Positions 34,515-44,211 of a stretch of 64,000 nt of DNA are shown one piece after another. The first letter of the stretch is position 1. Every line of letters starts with the position of its first letter. The stretch is from Actinomyces gerencseriae DSM 6844 (GTDB lineage Bacteria > Actinomycetota > Actinomycetes > Actinomycetales > Actinomycetaceae). The stretch is taken from contig NZ_AUBN01000006.1 in NCBI RefSeq assembly GCF_000429265.1, forward strand, positions 186,001 to 250,000, in the 5' to 3' direction. Below the pieces are notes generated by a model, which saw only the letters and a list, made by a program, of their open reading frames with translations, was not told the DNA's origin and ran no database searches. The position numbers and the translations under genes are program-made.

Positions 34515-34560
34515 CGCCGACCTCCCCGCGCCCACTGCGCGGGGCGCGGGGAGGTCGGCG
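34515..34560 (-). terminator. Strong hairpin terminator after rplA
   Basis: A perfect 19-base stem (34515-34533 with 34542-34560) and an 8-base loop lie 104 bases past the rplA stop on the minus strand. It closes the rplKA transcript and isolates it from the downstream kinase gene. In the common gene order rplJ would follow here; instead this is the other edge of the inserted block. Confidence 0.8.
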
Positions 34561-34664
34561 CGTGGATGCCGAGGATCCGCACGCGGGCCCGGCGCGGGCG
34601 GCGCACCCGGGCCGCGGCGGGCTGTCCCGCTCCGGCCCCGGCGGATGCGGCGGCGTCGCGAGGC

Positions 34665-35354
34665 TCAGGCCTTGGCGACGTCGACCGGAATACCGGGGCC
34701 CATGGTGGTGGCCATGGTGGCCTTGAGGATGTAGCGGCCCTTGGAGGTCGACGGCTTCAGGCGCACGACCTCGTCCAGGACGGCCTGGAAGTTGTCGGCC
34801 AGCTGCTCCTCGGTGAAGGAGACCTTGCCGATGATGAAGTTGAGGTTCGCGGCGCGGTCGACGCGGAACTCGATACGACCGCCCTTGATGTCGGTGACGG
34901 CCTTGGCCACGTCCATCGTCACGGTGCCGGTCTTGGGGTTGGGCATGAGGCCGCGAGGGCCGAGGACGCGGCCGAGACGGCCGACCCTGCCCATGAGGTC
35001 GGGGGTGGCGACGGCGGCGTCGAAGTCGGTGTAGCCGGCCGCGACCTTGGCGATGAGATCGTCGCTGCCGACCTCGTCGGCTCCCGCGATGAGAGCCTGC
35101 TCGGCCCGCTCGCCCTGGGCGAAGACGACGACGCGGGCGGTCTTACCGGTACCGTGCGGCAGGGACACGGTTCCGCGCACCATCTGGTCGGCCTTGCGAG
35201 GGTCCACGCCGAGACGCAGGACGACATCCACGGTGGAGTCGAACGTCGTGACGGACGTGGCCTTGGCGAGGGCGACGGCCTCGGCCGGGGTGTAGAGGAC
35301 TCCGGACTGAATCTTCTCAGCGGCGGCTCGATAGGCCTTGCTGCGCTTGGTCAT
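34665..35354 (-). CDS. rplA: 50S ribosomal protein uL1
   Basis: This 229-residue protein starts [18 protein letters not shown] at an ATG with AAGGAG upstream and has the family motif [20 protein letters not shown]. uL1 forms the mobile L1 stalk that handles E-site tRNA, and it usually represses its own operon by binding the mRNA. It follows rplK with a 97-base gap and ends before a strong terminator. Confidence 0.98.
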   Translation of the reverse strand: MTKRSKAYRAAAEKIQSGVLYTPAEAVALAKATSVTTFDSTVDVVLRLGVDPRKADQMVRGTVSLPHGTGKTARVVVFAQGERAEQALIAGADEVGSDDLIAKVAAGYTDFDAAVATPDLMGRVGRLGRVLGPRGLMPNPKTGTVTMDVAKAVTDIKGGRIEFRVDRAANLNFIIGKVSFTEEQLADNFQAVLDEVVRLKPSTSKGRYILKATMATTMGPGIPVDVAKA

Positions 35355-35451
35355 CTGCTTCTCCTTAGCAGTCGTGGTGAACGGGCCGCGCTCGGCCCTT
35401 CCACGGGGTTCGATCGGGGGTGCTGGGCCCGGGCGGGCCTCGAATCGGGCC

Positions 35452-35883
35452 TCAGGCCTCGACGGTGATGCCCATGGAACGGGCGGTGCCGGCGATGATC
35501 TTCGTCGCGGCCTCGACGTCGTTGGCGTTGAGATCGGCCATCTTGGACTCGGCGATCTCGCGCACCTGAGCCGTGGTCAGGGAGCCGATCTTGTCGGCGT
35601 GGGGGCTCGGGGAGCCCTTGGCCACGCCCGCCGCCTTCTTGATGAGCTCGGCCGCCGGCGGCGTCTTGGTCACGAAGGTGAAGGAGCGATCCTCGTAGAC
35701 CGTGATCTCCACCGGGATGACATTGCCGCGCTGCGACTCGGTCGCCGCATTGTAGGCCTTGCAGAACTCCATGATGTTGACACCGTGCTGACCGAGCGCC
35801 GGGCCGATCGGCGGAGCGGGGTTGGCCTGGCCGGCCTGGATCTGGAGCTTGATGAGCCCGGAGACCTTCTTCTTGGGAGCCAT
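35452..35883 (-). CDS. rplK: 50S ribosomal protein uL11
   Basis: This 143-residue protein starts [20 protein letters not shown] at the ATG at 35883, with AGGAAAGAG upstream. A longer frame to 35946 lies in the leader. The proline-rich [19 protein letters not shown] and the C-terminal rRNA-binding domain ending [10 protein letters not shown] are intact. uL11 forms the GTPase-associated centre, the site of thiostrepton action. A GC hairpin-like stretch (35927-35957) in the 225-base gap to nusG may be a leader element. Confidence 0.98.
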   Translation of the reverse strand: MAPKKKVSGLIKLQIQAGQANPAPPIGPALGQHGVNIMEFCKAYNAATESQRGNVIPVEITVYEDRSFTFVTKTPPAAELIKKAAGVAKGSPSPHADKIGSLTTAQVREIAESKMADLNANDVEAATKIIAGTARSMGITVEA

Positions 35884-36108
35884 GAGTCTCTTTCCTGTCC
35901 GGATGGGCTGCACGCCTGCCGTGCAGCGTGCGCGCGCATCATGCATGCACGCGCACGAACGCTCATCCTATCCCCGACCGGAGGCGGCAGAGCACCCGGT
36001 GCGGGGAATCACAGGGGTTACCAGCTGTGAGACGCAACGCCCACCGGGGCCTCACGAGGGCCGACGGCGACTGCGAGACGATGATGAGCGAGGGCGCGAC
36101 CCGCGACC

Positions 36109-36957
36109 TCAGATCTTGGCGACCTGGGAGAAGGACAACTCGGCCGGCGTGTCACGGCCGAACAGGGAGATGAGGACCTGAAGCTTCTGGGTCTCGGGGT
36201 GGATCTCGGCGATGGTGGCCGGGAGGGACTCGAAGGGGCCGTCGGTGACGATGACGGACTCGCCGGCCTCGAAGGCGATCTCGTAGACCTGACCATCGGC
36301 GGCGGCCCGGGTGCCCGCGCCCTCCTGAGGAGCGGCCTTGGCTGCGCTCCGCTTGGCGGCGATCTCCTCGGGGGTGGGGCCGAGTTGGGACACGGCCTCC
36401 TCGAAGGTCAACGGCACCGGGTTGTAGCGGTCGCCCACGAAGCCGGTGACGGCTGGGGTGTCCTTGATGGTGCGCCATACGCGGTCGGAGGTCTCAGGAT
36501 CGTCCAGGTCCATGCGCACGAAGACGTAGCCCGGAATGCGCACCCGGGAGACTTCCTTCTTCTTGCCCGCGTTCTTGATCTCGATGACCGTCTCCATGGG
36601 GACGACGGCGTCGAAGACGTAGTCCTCGACCTCGAAGTTCTCCGCGCGGGCGGCGATATCGGCGGCCACACGACGCTCGTAGCCGGAGTACGTGTGCAGG
36701 ACGTACCACTCGCCCGGCAGCGAGGACATCTGCTTGCGGAACTCCTCGACGGGGTCGGCCTCGGGCGCCGCGGGCGTCTGCTCAGCCGCCCCGGTCCGCC
36801 CGGGCTCCTCCTCGGCGGTCCCGACGGCGCGCTCGGCCGCGCCCTCCTCGGCCTGGGCGTCCAGGGACTCCGGCTGCGCCTCGTCCACCCGGATGGCCTC
36901 CTCGTCCACGACGGGGGCGAGCCCCCCGGGAAGGATCTGCTCGGACTGCTCGGACAC
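36109..36957 (-). CDS. nusG: Transcription termination/antitermination factor NusG
   Basis: This 282-residue NusG has an unusually long acidic N-terminal extension (about residues 1-80, rich in Glu, Ala and Pro), as in other actinobacteria. The NGN domain follows ([20 protein letters not shown] and [11 protein letters not shown]), then a linker and a C-terminal KOW domain with [20 protein letters not shown]. It binds RNA polymerase and links it to Rho or to the ribosome. The start is a GTG at 36957 with CAGGT upstream. It follows secE by 59 bases in the usual secE-nusG-rplK order. Confidence 0.97.
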   Translation of the reverse strand: MSEQSEQILPGGLAPVVDEEAIRVDEAQPESLDAQAEEGAAERAVGTAEEEPGRTGAAEQTPAAPEADPVEEFRKQMSSLPGEWYVLHTYSGYERRVAADIAARAENFEVEDYVFDAVVPMETVIEIKNAGKKKEVSRVRIPGYVFVRMDLDDPETSDRVWRTIKDTPAVTGFVGDRYNPVPLTFEEAVSQLGPTPEEIAAKRSAAKAAPQEGAGTRAAADGQVYEIAFEAGESVIVTDGPFESLPATIAEIHPETQKLQVLISLFGRDTPAELSFSQVAKI

Positions 36958-37016
36958 GATGTACCTGCTTTCCTCGGACTGGTGCGGCTGAGGGCGAACG
37001 ATCGGACGTCAGTGAC

Positions 37017-37277
37017 TCAGGAGGACTGCGATCCCGCGGGACGGGAGAACGCCCACATCACCAGCCGGTCGAAGGCGAAGTCGAGAACTCCGGTGAAGGC
37101 CATGATCGCCACGATGAACACCACGACGACGAGGAAGTAGGTCCACAGCTCACTGCCGGTGGGCCACACGACCTTGCGCAACTCATCGACCACCTGGCGG
37201 AAGAACAGGACGATCCGGCCCAGGGGGCCGTACTTGGTGGCCTGCTTGCGCCTGGCGACGCTCGCGCTCTCGCTCAT
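37017..37277 (-). CDS. secE: Preprotein translocase subunit SecE
   Basis: This 86-residue SecE is a single-span essential subunit of the SecYEG channel. The amphipathic segment FFRQVVDELRKVVWPTGSEL and the helix TYFLVVVVFIVAIMAFTGVL are diagnostic. It is encoded just downstream of tRNA-Trp and upstream of nusG, a conserved actinobacterial arrangement. A GGAG site lies close to the ATG. Confidence 0.97.
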   Translation of the reverse strand: MSESASVARRKQATKYGPLGRIVLFFRQVVDELRKVVWPTGSELWTYFLVVVVFIVAIMAFTGVLDFAFDRLVMWAFSRPAGSQSS

Positions 37278-37371
37278 GCTCCGGGTTCCTCGGGTTCGAC
37301 GGTTCGGTCATGCCCTCAACGGGCGAGAGGACGGAACCGACGGGATCTCCCGACAGATCCGCCGTTCTCAG

Positions 37372-37444
37372 CAGGGCAGGCGGGACTCGAACCCACAACC
37401 GCCGGTTTTGGAGACCGGTGCGCTACCAATTGCGCCACTGCCCT
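37372..37444 (-). tRNA. tRNA-Trp (anticodon CCA)
   Basis: This 73-base cloverleaf on the minus strand has the 7-base acceptor AGGGCAG/CTGCCCT, a D arm with AATTGGTA, an anticodon stem CCGGT/ACCGG with loop CTCCAAA (anticodon CCA), and a T arm with the GTTCGAGTC-type loop. The discriminator base is G, as expected for tRNA-Trp. The CCA end is not encoded. Its position just upstream of secE is the usual one. Confidence 0.97.
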
Positions 37445-37724
37445 TCAGCGGTGACCAATCTTGTCACAGGTTCACTCCGATCGCGAAGCCCCGGGGCGTG
37501 GACTGCGCCACGCGGAAAGCCCTCTTCGGACGGCGCTATGGCAGAACATGGGAGCGCGTGGACCGCGCGGCGCAGGGCGCCCGCGCCGCCGGCGGCACGG
37601 GGCGAGCCGCCGCGGCGCCCACCGAATGCCCCAAGCCGCACCACGGGCCGATCATGAGGCTGGCGATCGCGGTCCGACGCGATGTGACGAGCGCGTGACA
37701 CCCGCGCGTGGGACCATCGGATCC

Positions 37725-38948
37725 GTGAGCACTGCACGCATCGCGCCCGGCGCCCGGGTCTCCTCGCGCCTGGCCGCCATCGCCCCGTCCGCCACCCTCG
37801 CCGTCGACTCCAAGGCCAAGGCGCTCAGGGCCGCCGGCCGCCCCGTCATCGGATTCGGCGCCGGCGAGCCCGACTTCGCCACCCCCGGCTACATCGTCGA
37901 GGCCGCCGTCGCCGCCGCCGGGGACCCCGCCAATCACAAGTACACGCCCGCCAAGGGACTGCCGGCCCTGCGCGAGGCCATCGCCGCCAAGACGCTGCGC
38001 GACTCCGGCTACGAGGTCTCCCCCGACGACGTCATCGTCACCAACGGCGGCAAGCAGGCCGTCTTCGAGGCCTTCGCCGCGCTCGTCGACCCGGGCGACG
38101 AGGTGATCCTCCCCGCCCCCTACTGGGTCACCTACCCGGAGTGCATCCGCCTGGCCGGCGGCACCCCCGTCGAGGTCTTCGCCGGCGCGGACCAGGACTA
38201 CAAGGTCACCGTCGCCCAGCTCGAGGCCGCCCGCACACCGCGCACCAAGGCCGTCCTCATCTGCTCGCCCTCCAATCCCACCGGCTCCGTCCACACGCCC
38301 GCCGAGCTCACCGCCATCGGACGGTGGGCGCTGGAGCACGGGGTGTGGGTCATCACCGACGAGATCTACGAGCACCTCCTCTACGAGGACGCCGAGCCCG
38401 CCCACATCGTCGCCCTCGTCCCCGAGCTGGCGGACCAGGCCGTCGTCCTCAACGGCGTCGCCAAGACCTACGCCATGACCGGTTGGCGCGTGGGCTGGAT
38501 GCTCGGCCCCTCCGACATCGTCAGGGCCGCCACCAACCTGCAGTCCCACATGACGAGCAACGTCGCCAACGTCTCCCAGCGCGCGGCTCTGGCCGCCGTG
38601 TCCGGGGACCTGTCCGCGGTCGCCGCCATGCGCAGGGCCTTCGACCGCCGTCGCCGCCTCATGATCTCCCTGCTCTCGCAGATCGATGGCCTGACGGTCC
38701 CCACCCCCAAGGGCGCGTTCTACGCCTACCCCAGCATCGAGGGCCTGATCGGACGGGATCTGAGGGGCCGCACCATCGACTCCTCCATCACGCTGGCCGA
38801 CGCGATCCTGGAGCACGTCGAGGTCGCCGTCGTCCCGGGCGAGGCCTTCGGCCGCTCGGGCTTCCTGCGCCTGTCCTACGCCACCGGCGACGATGCCATC
38901 ACCGAGGGCATCGGCCGCATCGCCGCCCTGCTCGCCGAGGCCGGGTGA
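37725..38948 (+). CDS. Pyridoxal-phosphate aminotransferase (aspartate aminotransferase type)
   Basis: This 407-residue class I aminotransferase most closely resembles bacterial aspartate aminotransferases of the Ib type. The motifs are [10 protein letters not shown] near the start, [32 protein letters not shown], and the PLP-binding lysine Lys247 in [15 protein letters not shown]. It would interconvert aspartate and 2-oxoglutarate with oxaloacetate and glutamate; exact specificity cannot be read from the sequence. The GTG at 37725 has no ribosome binding site, so translation may be leaderless. The upstream in-frame codons run into the tRNA-Trp gene. Confidence 0.92.
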   Translation: MSTARIAPGARVSSRLAAIAPSATLAVDSKAKALRAAGRPVIGFGAGEPDFATPGYIVEAAVAAAGDPANHKYTPAKGLPALREAIAAKTLRDSGYEVSPDDVIVTNGGKQAVFEAFAALVDPGDEVILPAPYWVTYPECIRLAGGTPVEVFAGADQDYKVTVAQLEAARTPRTKAVLICSPSNPTGSVHTPAELTAIGRWALEHGVWVITDEIYEHLLYEDAEPAHIVALVPELADQAVVLNGVAKTYAMTGWRVGWMLGPSDIVRAATNLQSHMTSNVANVSQRAALAAVSGDLSAVAAMRRAFDRRRRLMISLLSQIDGLTVPTPKGAFYAYPSIEGLIGRDLRGRTIDSSITLADAILEHVEVAVVPGEAFGRSGFLRLSYATGDDAITEGIGRIAALLAEAG

Positions 38949-39211
38949 CGGGCTCGCGCACGCACTGGCGCGGCTCCGTCGGGGTCCTGCTCGGCGTCGC
39001 CGCGGCCGACGGGCTCGAGCACGCATCGCACGCACGGTCGCATCGGGCCCGCGGGCCCGCCGTGGAGTCCCGGGCCCGGCCCGGCACACGGCCGACCAGA
39101 GGCGGGCACGGAGACGGAGTGGGACGACCGAGGTCCGCGAACGCTGCGCGGTCGCAGTATTTTCGGGCTTCCGGGCTGGATTCAGGGGGCGGAGTCAACG
39201 AGACTGTACAT

Positions 39212-41502
39212 ATGTTCGAAGACCGCGGCTCCCCCGCGCCGGCCCTCCCGGCGGACGGCGGCGCGCCGCGGTCCTGCGATCCCGCCGGCCGCACCGACCC
39301 CGCGATCCATGCGATCGACCTCCGAGAAGAGGCTCTGGAGCGTCTGGCCGCCATGGTCCCGGGAGCGGAGTTGGCCGACGTGATCGAGCGGCTCCTGGGG
39401 TCTCTTCTGCGCCCGGCGTCGACGTCGGCTCCGCGCCCCGACGTACCCGACGCAACCGGGGGACCCCTTCTCGACCGGCCGGCGAGCCCCGGTGAACGGG
39501 CGCTGACCGAGGCCGCCGAGTCCATGGAGGTCGTCCCGGAGGCGGCCGATACTCTGGCGGACCTGGGGGCGGACGCCCTCAGCGAAGTGGTGGCCGCCTG
39601 CGCTCGGCTGTCCTCCTGGGCCCAATGGGCCGCCGCCCTGGCGGCCGCCTGCCTGGCCCGCACCCCCGAACTGAGCAACCACCCCGCTCAGCGGGGACCC
39701 GTGAACGACGGCTCGCACGTCGTCAGCGCCGAGGAGAACAGGTTCACCACCTCCAGCGAGATCGCCTGCCGCCTGGGGATCTCGCGCGTGCGGGCGCAGA
39801 AGGTTCTGGACCGCGGTCGGGCCCTCGCGACCAGCACTCTCGCGCCCACGGAGCGACTGCATCGGGCAGGCCTGATCGACGAGGCCAAGACCGCCCTGAT
39901 CGCCAGCCGCCTGGACGCTGCGAGCCCGGCCAGGGCCGTACAGGAGCACGTGCTGCCGCGCGCCGTACCCATGCGCAGCTCGCCCGCGACATCGACCGCG
40001 CCCTGACCATCCAGGACCCCGACGGGTCCAGCCGGCGCCGCCTCCGCAACGCGGCGCAGCGCCGCGTCACCCGGCCACGTCCCGCGGGAGAGGGCGTGCA
40101 CGAGATGGCGATGCTCCTGCCCACCATGGACGCGTTCCTGCTGGATTCCACTCTCAGCGCCGTAGCCGCCTCCGCGAGAGCCGCCGGCGACGGGCGCACC
40201 CCCTCGCAGTTGCGCGCCGATGCCCTGGTCGCCGTGAGCCTGCGCGCCCTGCGCACCTGTCAGCAGGAGGCCTGCCGGAGCGCTGAGACCGATCTCGCGG
40301 CCAGAACCGCCCCCATCCCGGCGTCCGCGGACCCCGGTGCTCCAGCGCGCCCGACGAACGCGAGCGCCACGGGCGGCCCCGTCTCCGAGGACGGTCCCGT
40401 CGGCAACGTCGCCGGCGCCTCGGAGCCGGCCGCCGGGGCCGAGCGCCTGATGCCCGACGGCGTCCCTCTGGAGGGGATGCTCACTGCTCTGAGCGACCTC
40501 GTCGGATCGACCAGCCCATCGTGGACGCCGTCGGGAACCGACCTCGTGCCACTGCCACCCGGACTGGTGGCGCAGGTCGACGTCACCGTTCCCCTGGACC
40601 GCCTCACCGACGTCCTCGACGATCCCGACGCCGGCCCACCCGCAGCAGGAGAGCAGGATCATGCAGTCCCGCCCAAGGCCATTCCATGCGGAACCGGTGG
40701 GATCCGAGCCATCGACCGTCGCCACGGATGCCATGAACATCCTGAACATCATGAGCATCATGAGCATCACGGGCGCTACGAACACCATGGCCATGACGAG
40801 GCGGCGACTCTGACGGTGGGTGGGTGCAGCGCGCCCGTGCCAGCGGTCGTCGCCCGCGCCCTGGCCGCGGGCGGCACCTGGCGACGAATCGTCACCGACC
40901 CCCTGTCCGATGCCGTCGTCGATGTGGGCCGCCGCCGCTATCGGCCCCCGGCCGCCATGGCGGATCTGGTGCGCGCCCGCGACGGCGCGTGCACACACCC
41001 GGGGTGCAGTACACCCGCACGTCGCTGCGATCTGGACCACATCACCCCGTGGAGTGCCGGTGGCATCACGTCCCTGGACAATCTGACGTGCCTGTGCCAG
41101 GCCCACCATCGCCTCAAGCACACGCCGGGCTGGTCGCTGAGCCGCGCCACCGATGGCGTTCTGGTCTGGCGCACCCCCCACCGGCGCCCGCTACCGGCGA
41201 GACCCCGACGGCACCATCACCATGCTCCCCGCAGGGTCGGGCCCCGGTCCGTCCTCCGCCCCGCGGCCCGCGTCCCCGACCGGCTGGCCGACGCGGTCAC
41301 CACTGCGGTCCTGAACCGTCTCGACAAAGGACTCGCCCGGGCCGACCTCGGACTCTCCGAGACCCCGGGAGGGGCACCCGTCCTGGCCACTCGGGGCCCG
41401 CGTCCCGGGCAGCGACCCGGAGCCTACGAGACCGTCCCCTACGCCCAGGCCCTCCACACCCTCGGCCTGACCGCCCTCCTCGACGAGGTCCCACCCTTCT
41501 GA
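39212..41502 (+). pseudogene. DUF222/HNH endonuclease-like gene with a frameshift
   Basis: The first frame runs from the ATG at 39212 (MFEDRGSPAPALPADGG) through the DUF222 region (ELADVIERLLGSLL, SSWAQWAAALAAACLAR, RVRAQKVLDRGRALATS) to EEHVLPRA-like sequence near 39960, then leaves frame and stops at 40006. The second frame picks up as RTHAQLARDIDRALTIQ near 39966 and continues to 41502. It includes a His-rich insert (40724-40800) and an HNH nuclease motif (CTHPGCSTPARRCDLDHITP and CLCQAHHRLKH). A single lost base around 39955-39965 explains the join. Such DUF222-HNH genes are multicopy in actinobacteria and often decay. It could be a sequencing error, but as written the full protein is not made. 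Confidence 0.78.
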
Positions 41503-41570
41503 GCGAGCTCTGACGCCATCGGGCCCCGGCACCAGCAGGCTCCCCGGGCCCAGGACGGGTCGTCTCGTCG

Positions 41571-42818
41571 TCAGTGCGCGCCGCGCCTGGCCTGAATCTC
41601 GCGAGCCTGGGCGAGCCAGGACTCGGCGCGCGCGAGCCGCCCCTCGGCGTCGGGCCGCCACGGGCCGCCGTCCTCCCGACGTGCTCCCGCGACCAACGAC
41701 AGGACGACGCCCGCGCAGCGGGCCCGTAGGGAGACCGGATCGACCTGCTGCTCCGCCAGGCGCGTCCACACCTCCAGCACCGGTCGCAGATGCGGGTACG
41801 AAGCGGGCGCCAGGTGATCCAAGACACTGACGTGGCCGAGCAGACAGGCGAGGTCATCCACGCGGTGACCGGGGCCCAGCGAGTCCACATCGAGCAGACT
41901 CGCCACGCCCTCCCCCTCCATGAGCACGTTGGCCTCGTAGAAGTCACCGTGCACGGGGACGACCGGACCCGGATCGCAGGCGGCCATGAGCTGCTCGACG
42001 CCATCGGCGACGGCGCGGGCGCGCAGAGCGTGCTCGGGCAGCACCGTCGAGGCCGCATGCGCGTAATGGCGAGCGCGCTCGGACCAGGCCGGGTGGGGGG
42101 TGAGGCGCAGGGCGCTGGCCGGCAGAGTGTCCAGCAGCGCGGCGAGAGAGGTGAAGACGCGTGCGGCGCGCCCCTTGTCCATGCCGTGGGACAGCAGACC
42201 CGACAGGGCCACGCCGCGCCCGGTCGAGAGCAGAACGAGGCCGTCCGGGTCGTCGCGCAGGACGTCGGGGGCGGGCACGCCCGCGGCGCGCAGCATGCGA
42301 TGGCGCTCCGCGAAGGCGGAGGACTGACCGGGCCGCAGTACCTTGGCGTAGGCGGTGGTGGAATCGGGGTACGTCACGCGGACCACAGCGCGTCGCGTGG
42401 GCCGGTAGGCCACCATGGTGGCCTTGATGGCGGTCCCCAGACGCCGGGAGAGCAACGACGGCGTGCACGCGATCGCGAGCGCCGGCAACTCGGGGTCGGC
42501 GGGGTGCCGCCAGACGTGAACGACCGGCCCTTCCCCGCCCCGTGGCGCAACTCGGGTCAGGCCCGCCGCCTGAGGGTTGGACAGTCGCGCCGTGGTCGCG
42601 CACAGGTACTCGGTGCTGCGCGATCCGCTCGGAGAGACCACGACCGCGGTGTAGCCGACTGAGACACCGGCGCCGGGACGATGATGAACCGAGTGCACCT
42701 CCCAGCTCAGCAACTGTTGGCCGGCGGGGGCGAGCGCCCCGGCCAGGACAGAGGCTGCGCGCGGACCGGTCAGGAGGGCGACCTCCTCTGGCTCACGGGC
42801 GGCCTTCGTGCTGCTCAT
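41571..42818 (-). CDS. Aminoglycoside phosphotransferase-family kinase
   Basis: This 415-residue protein has the APH/choline-kinase fold. The catalytic loop is VPVHGDFYEANVLMEG (HGDxxxxN) followed by LLDVDSLGPGHRVDDLACLL, which carries the metal-binding Asp. The N-terminal lobe has KVLRPGQSSAFAERHRML. The substrate is not evident; in actinobacteria many such kinases act on small metabolites or maltose-type sugars rather than drugs. I use the ATG at 42818. It lacks a ribosome binding site, and a GGCACACT element six bases upstream suggests a leaderless message. An alternative GTG at 42839 overlaps that element. It is convergent with the HNH gene and divergent from adenosine deaminase. Confidence 0.85.
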   Translation of the reverse strand: MSSTKAAREPEEVALLTGPRAASVLAGALAPAGQQLLSWEVHSVHHRPGAGVSVGYTAVVVSPSGSRSTEYLCATTARLSNPQAAGLTRVAPRGGEGPVVHVWRHPADPELPALAIACTPSLLSRRLGTAIKATMVAYRPTRRAVVRVTYPDSTTAYAKVLRPGQSSAFAERHRMLRAAGVPAPDVLRDDPDGLVLLSTGRGVALSGLLSHGMDKGRAARVFTSLAALLDTLPASALRLTPHPAWSERARHYAHAASTVLPEHALRARAVADGVEQLMAACDPGPVVPVHGDFYEANVLMEGEGVASLLDVDSLGPGHRVDDLACLLGHVSVLDHLAPASYPHLRPVLEVWTRLAEQQVDPVSLRARCAGVVLSLVAGARREDGGPWRPDAEGRLARAESWLAQAREIQARRGAH

Positions 42819-42824
42819 GGGAGT

Positions 42825-42832
42825 AGTGTGCC
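42825..42832 (-). promoter_or_regulatory. GGCACACT element before the phosphotransferase start
   Basis: On the minus strand GGCACACT ends six bases before the ATG at 42818, where no Shine-Dalgarno is present. The spacing fits an extended -10 (CANNNT) of a leaderless promoter. The same element occurs before other starts in this window. Confidence 0.45.
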
Positions 42833-43044
42833 TCACCACGAGGTGCCAACCGTCCTACATCGCGCAGATCTTTTCCGGCCGAGCGCGGACGCCGCCGGGC
42901 CGGACGCGGGCGCCTCGAGCACCCCGCCGAGTACGGCGGAGCGACGTCGTCGAGCACACCCTGCCGAACACGGGCTCCGGGCCCGCGGTGGGGACGGGCT
43001 CCGGGCCCGCGGCGGAGGCTGCGCGGGCGACCGCTGTCGGCCGT

Positions 43045-43052
43045 GGCACAAT
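43045..43052 (+). promoter_or_regulatory. GGCACAAT element before the adenosine deaminase start
   Basis: GGCACAAT ends seven bases before the ATG at 43060, and no ribosome binding site is present between them. This is consistent with a -10 element that gives a leaderless transcript. Confidence 0.45.
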
Positions 43053-43059
43053 CCCGCCC

Positions 43060-44085
43060 ATGCGCGACCTCTCCCGTCTGCCCAAGGCGCACCTGCACCT
43101 GCACTTCACGGGGGCGATGCGCCTGGAGACGCTGGTGGATCTGGCTCAGGCCTCGCGCACGCGCCTGCCGTCGTCCTTCATCGACGGCGACCCGCTCCAC
43201 GTCCCGGCCGACCATCGCGGCTGGTTCCGCTTCCAACGCGCCTACGACACCGCCCGTCACCTGGTCACGGCCGAGGAGACCATGCGCAGGATCGTGCTGG
43301 AGGCCGCACTCGATGACGCCGCGGAGGGCTCGCGGCGCCTGGAGATCCAGATGGACCCGACCTCCTACGCCCCCTTCGTCGGAGGCCTCACGCCCGCGCT
43401 GGAAATCGTCCTGGATGCGGCGGAGCAGGCGACGATCCTGTCTGGGGTCGAGGTCGCCGTTGTCGTGGCCGCCTCCCGCATGCGCCACCCGTTGGATGCG
43501 CGCACGCTCGCCCGACTCGCGGCCAGGTACGCGGGGGACGCCCCGGGCACCGTCGTCGGCTTCGGGCTGAGCAACGATGAGCGCGCCGGGGATACGAGCT
43601 CGTGGGGCCCCGCCTTCGCGATCGCCAGGCGCGCGGGACTCGCCTCCCTCCCCCACGGCGGCGAGCTTCTGGGGCCGGAGCACGTGCGCGACGTGGTAGC
43701 GGCCCTGAAACCGACCCGGCTGGGGCATGGCGTGCGCACGAGCGAGGACCCGGCACTGCTGGACTCCGTGGTGGCGGCGGGCATCAGCCTGGAGGTGTGC
43801 CCCGCATCGAACGTGTGCCTGGGGGTCTACCGCACTCCGGACGACGTGCCGCTGACGACTCTGCTGGAGCACGGGGCGCAGGTGGCACTCGGCGCCGACG
43901 ACCCGCTCCTGTTCCAGACGAGGCTGACCGACCAGTACGAGATCGCGCGCCGACTGGGCCTGGACGACGACGCCCTGGCCGAGCTGGCCCGGGGAAGCAT
44001 CCGCGCATCGCTGGCCTCGCAGTCCTCCAAGCAGACCTGGCTGGCCGAGATCGATGCGTGGCTCGTCGCCCCCGACCCGGCCTGA
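43060..44085 (+). CDS. add: Adenosine deaminase
   Basis: This 341-residue zinc hydrolase converts adenosine to inosine in purine salvage. The metal-binding HxH lies in KAHLHLHFTGAM (His13, His15). Other active-site motifs are LPHGGE (catalytic Glu and His), RLGHGVR, and LGADDPLLFQT with the second metal Asp. The ATG at 43060 has no Shine-Dalgarno, but a -10-like element lies seven bases upstream. It is divergent from the phosphotransferase gene. An adenine-specific deaminase of the same superfamily is the main alternative. Confidence 0.9.
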   Translation: MRDLSRLPKAHLHLHFTGAMRLETLVDLAQASRTRLPSSFIDGDPLHVPADHRGWFRFQRAYDTARHLVTAEETMRRIVLEAALDDAAEGSRRLEIQMDPTSYAPFVGGLTPALEIVLDAAEQATILSGVEVAVVVAASRMRHPLDARTLARLAARYAGDAPGTVVGFGLSNDERAGDTSSWGPAFAIARRAGLASLPHGGELLGPEHVRDVVAALKPTRLGHGVRTSEDPALLDSVVAAGISLEVCPASNVCLGVYRTPDDVPLTTLLEHGAQVALGADDPLLFQTRLTDQYEIARRLGLDDDALAELARGSIRASLASQSSKQTWLAEIDAWLVAPDPA

Positions 44086-44211
44086 ACGCGGCTCGGCCCG
44101 GTCTGGACACGGCCGGGCCCGGCCCGAACGCGGCCCGACCGCAGGGCGGCGAGCCGCCGCGAGACCGTCGCAGCATCGCTGGAGGATCGCCGCGGAGCCA
44201 CCAAGAATCGG

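Noticed and set aside
35884-36108. A small protein gene between rplK and nusG
   Set aside because: The only frames are leader extensions of rplK and short out-of-frame ORFs without ribosome binding sites. The region looks like a leader with a GC-rich hairpin.
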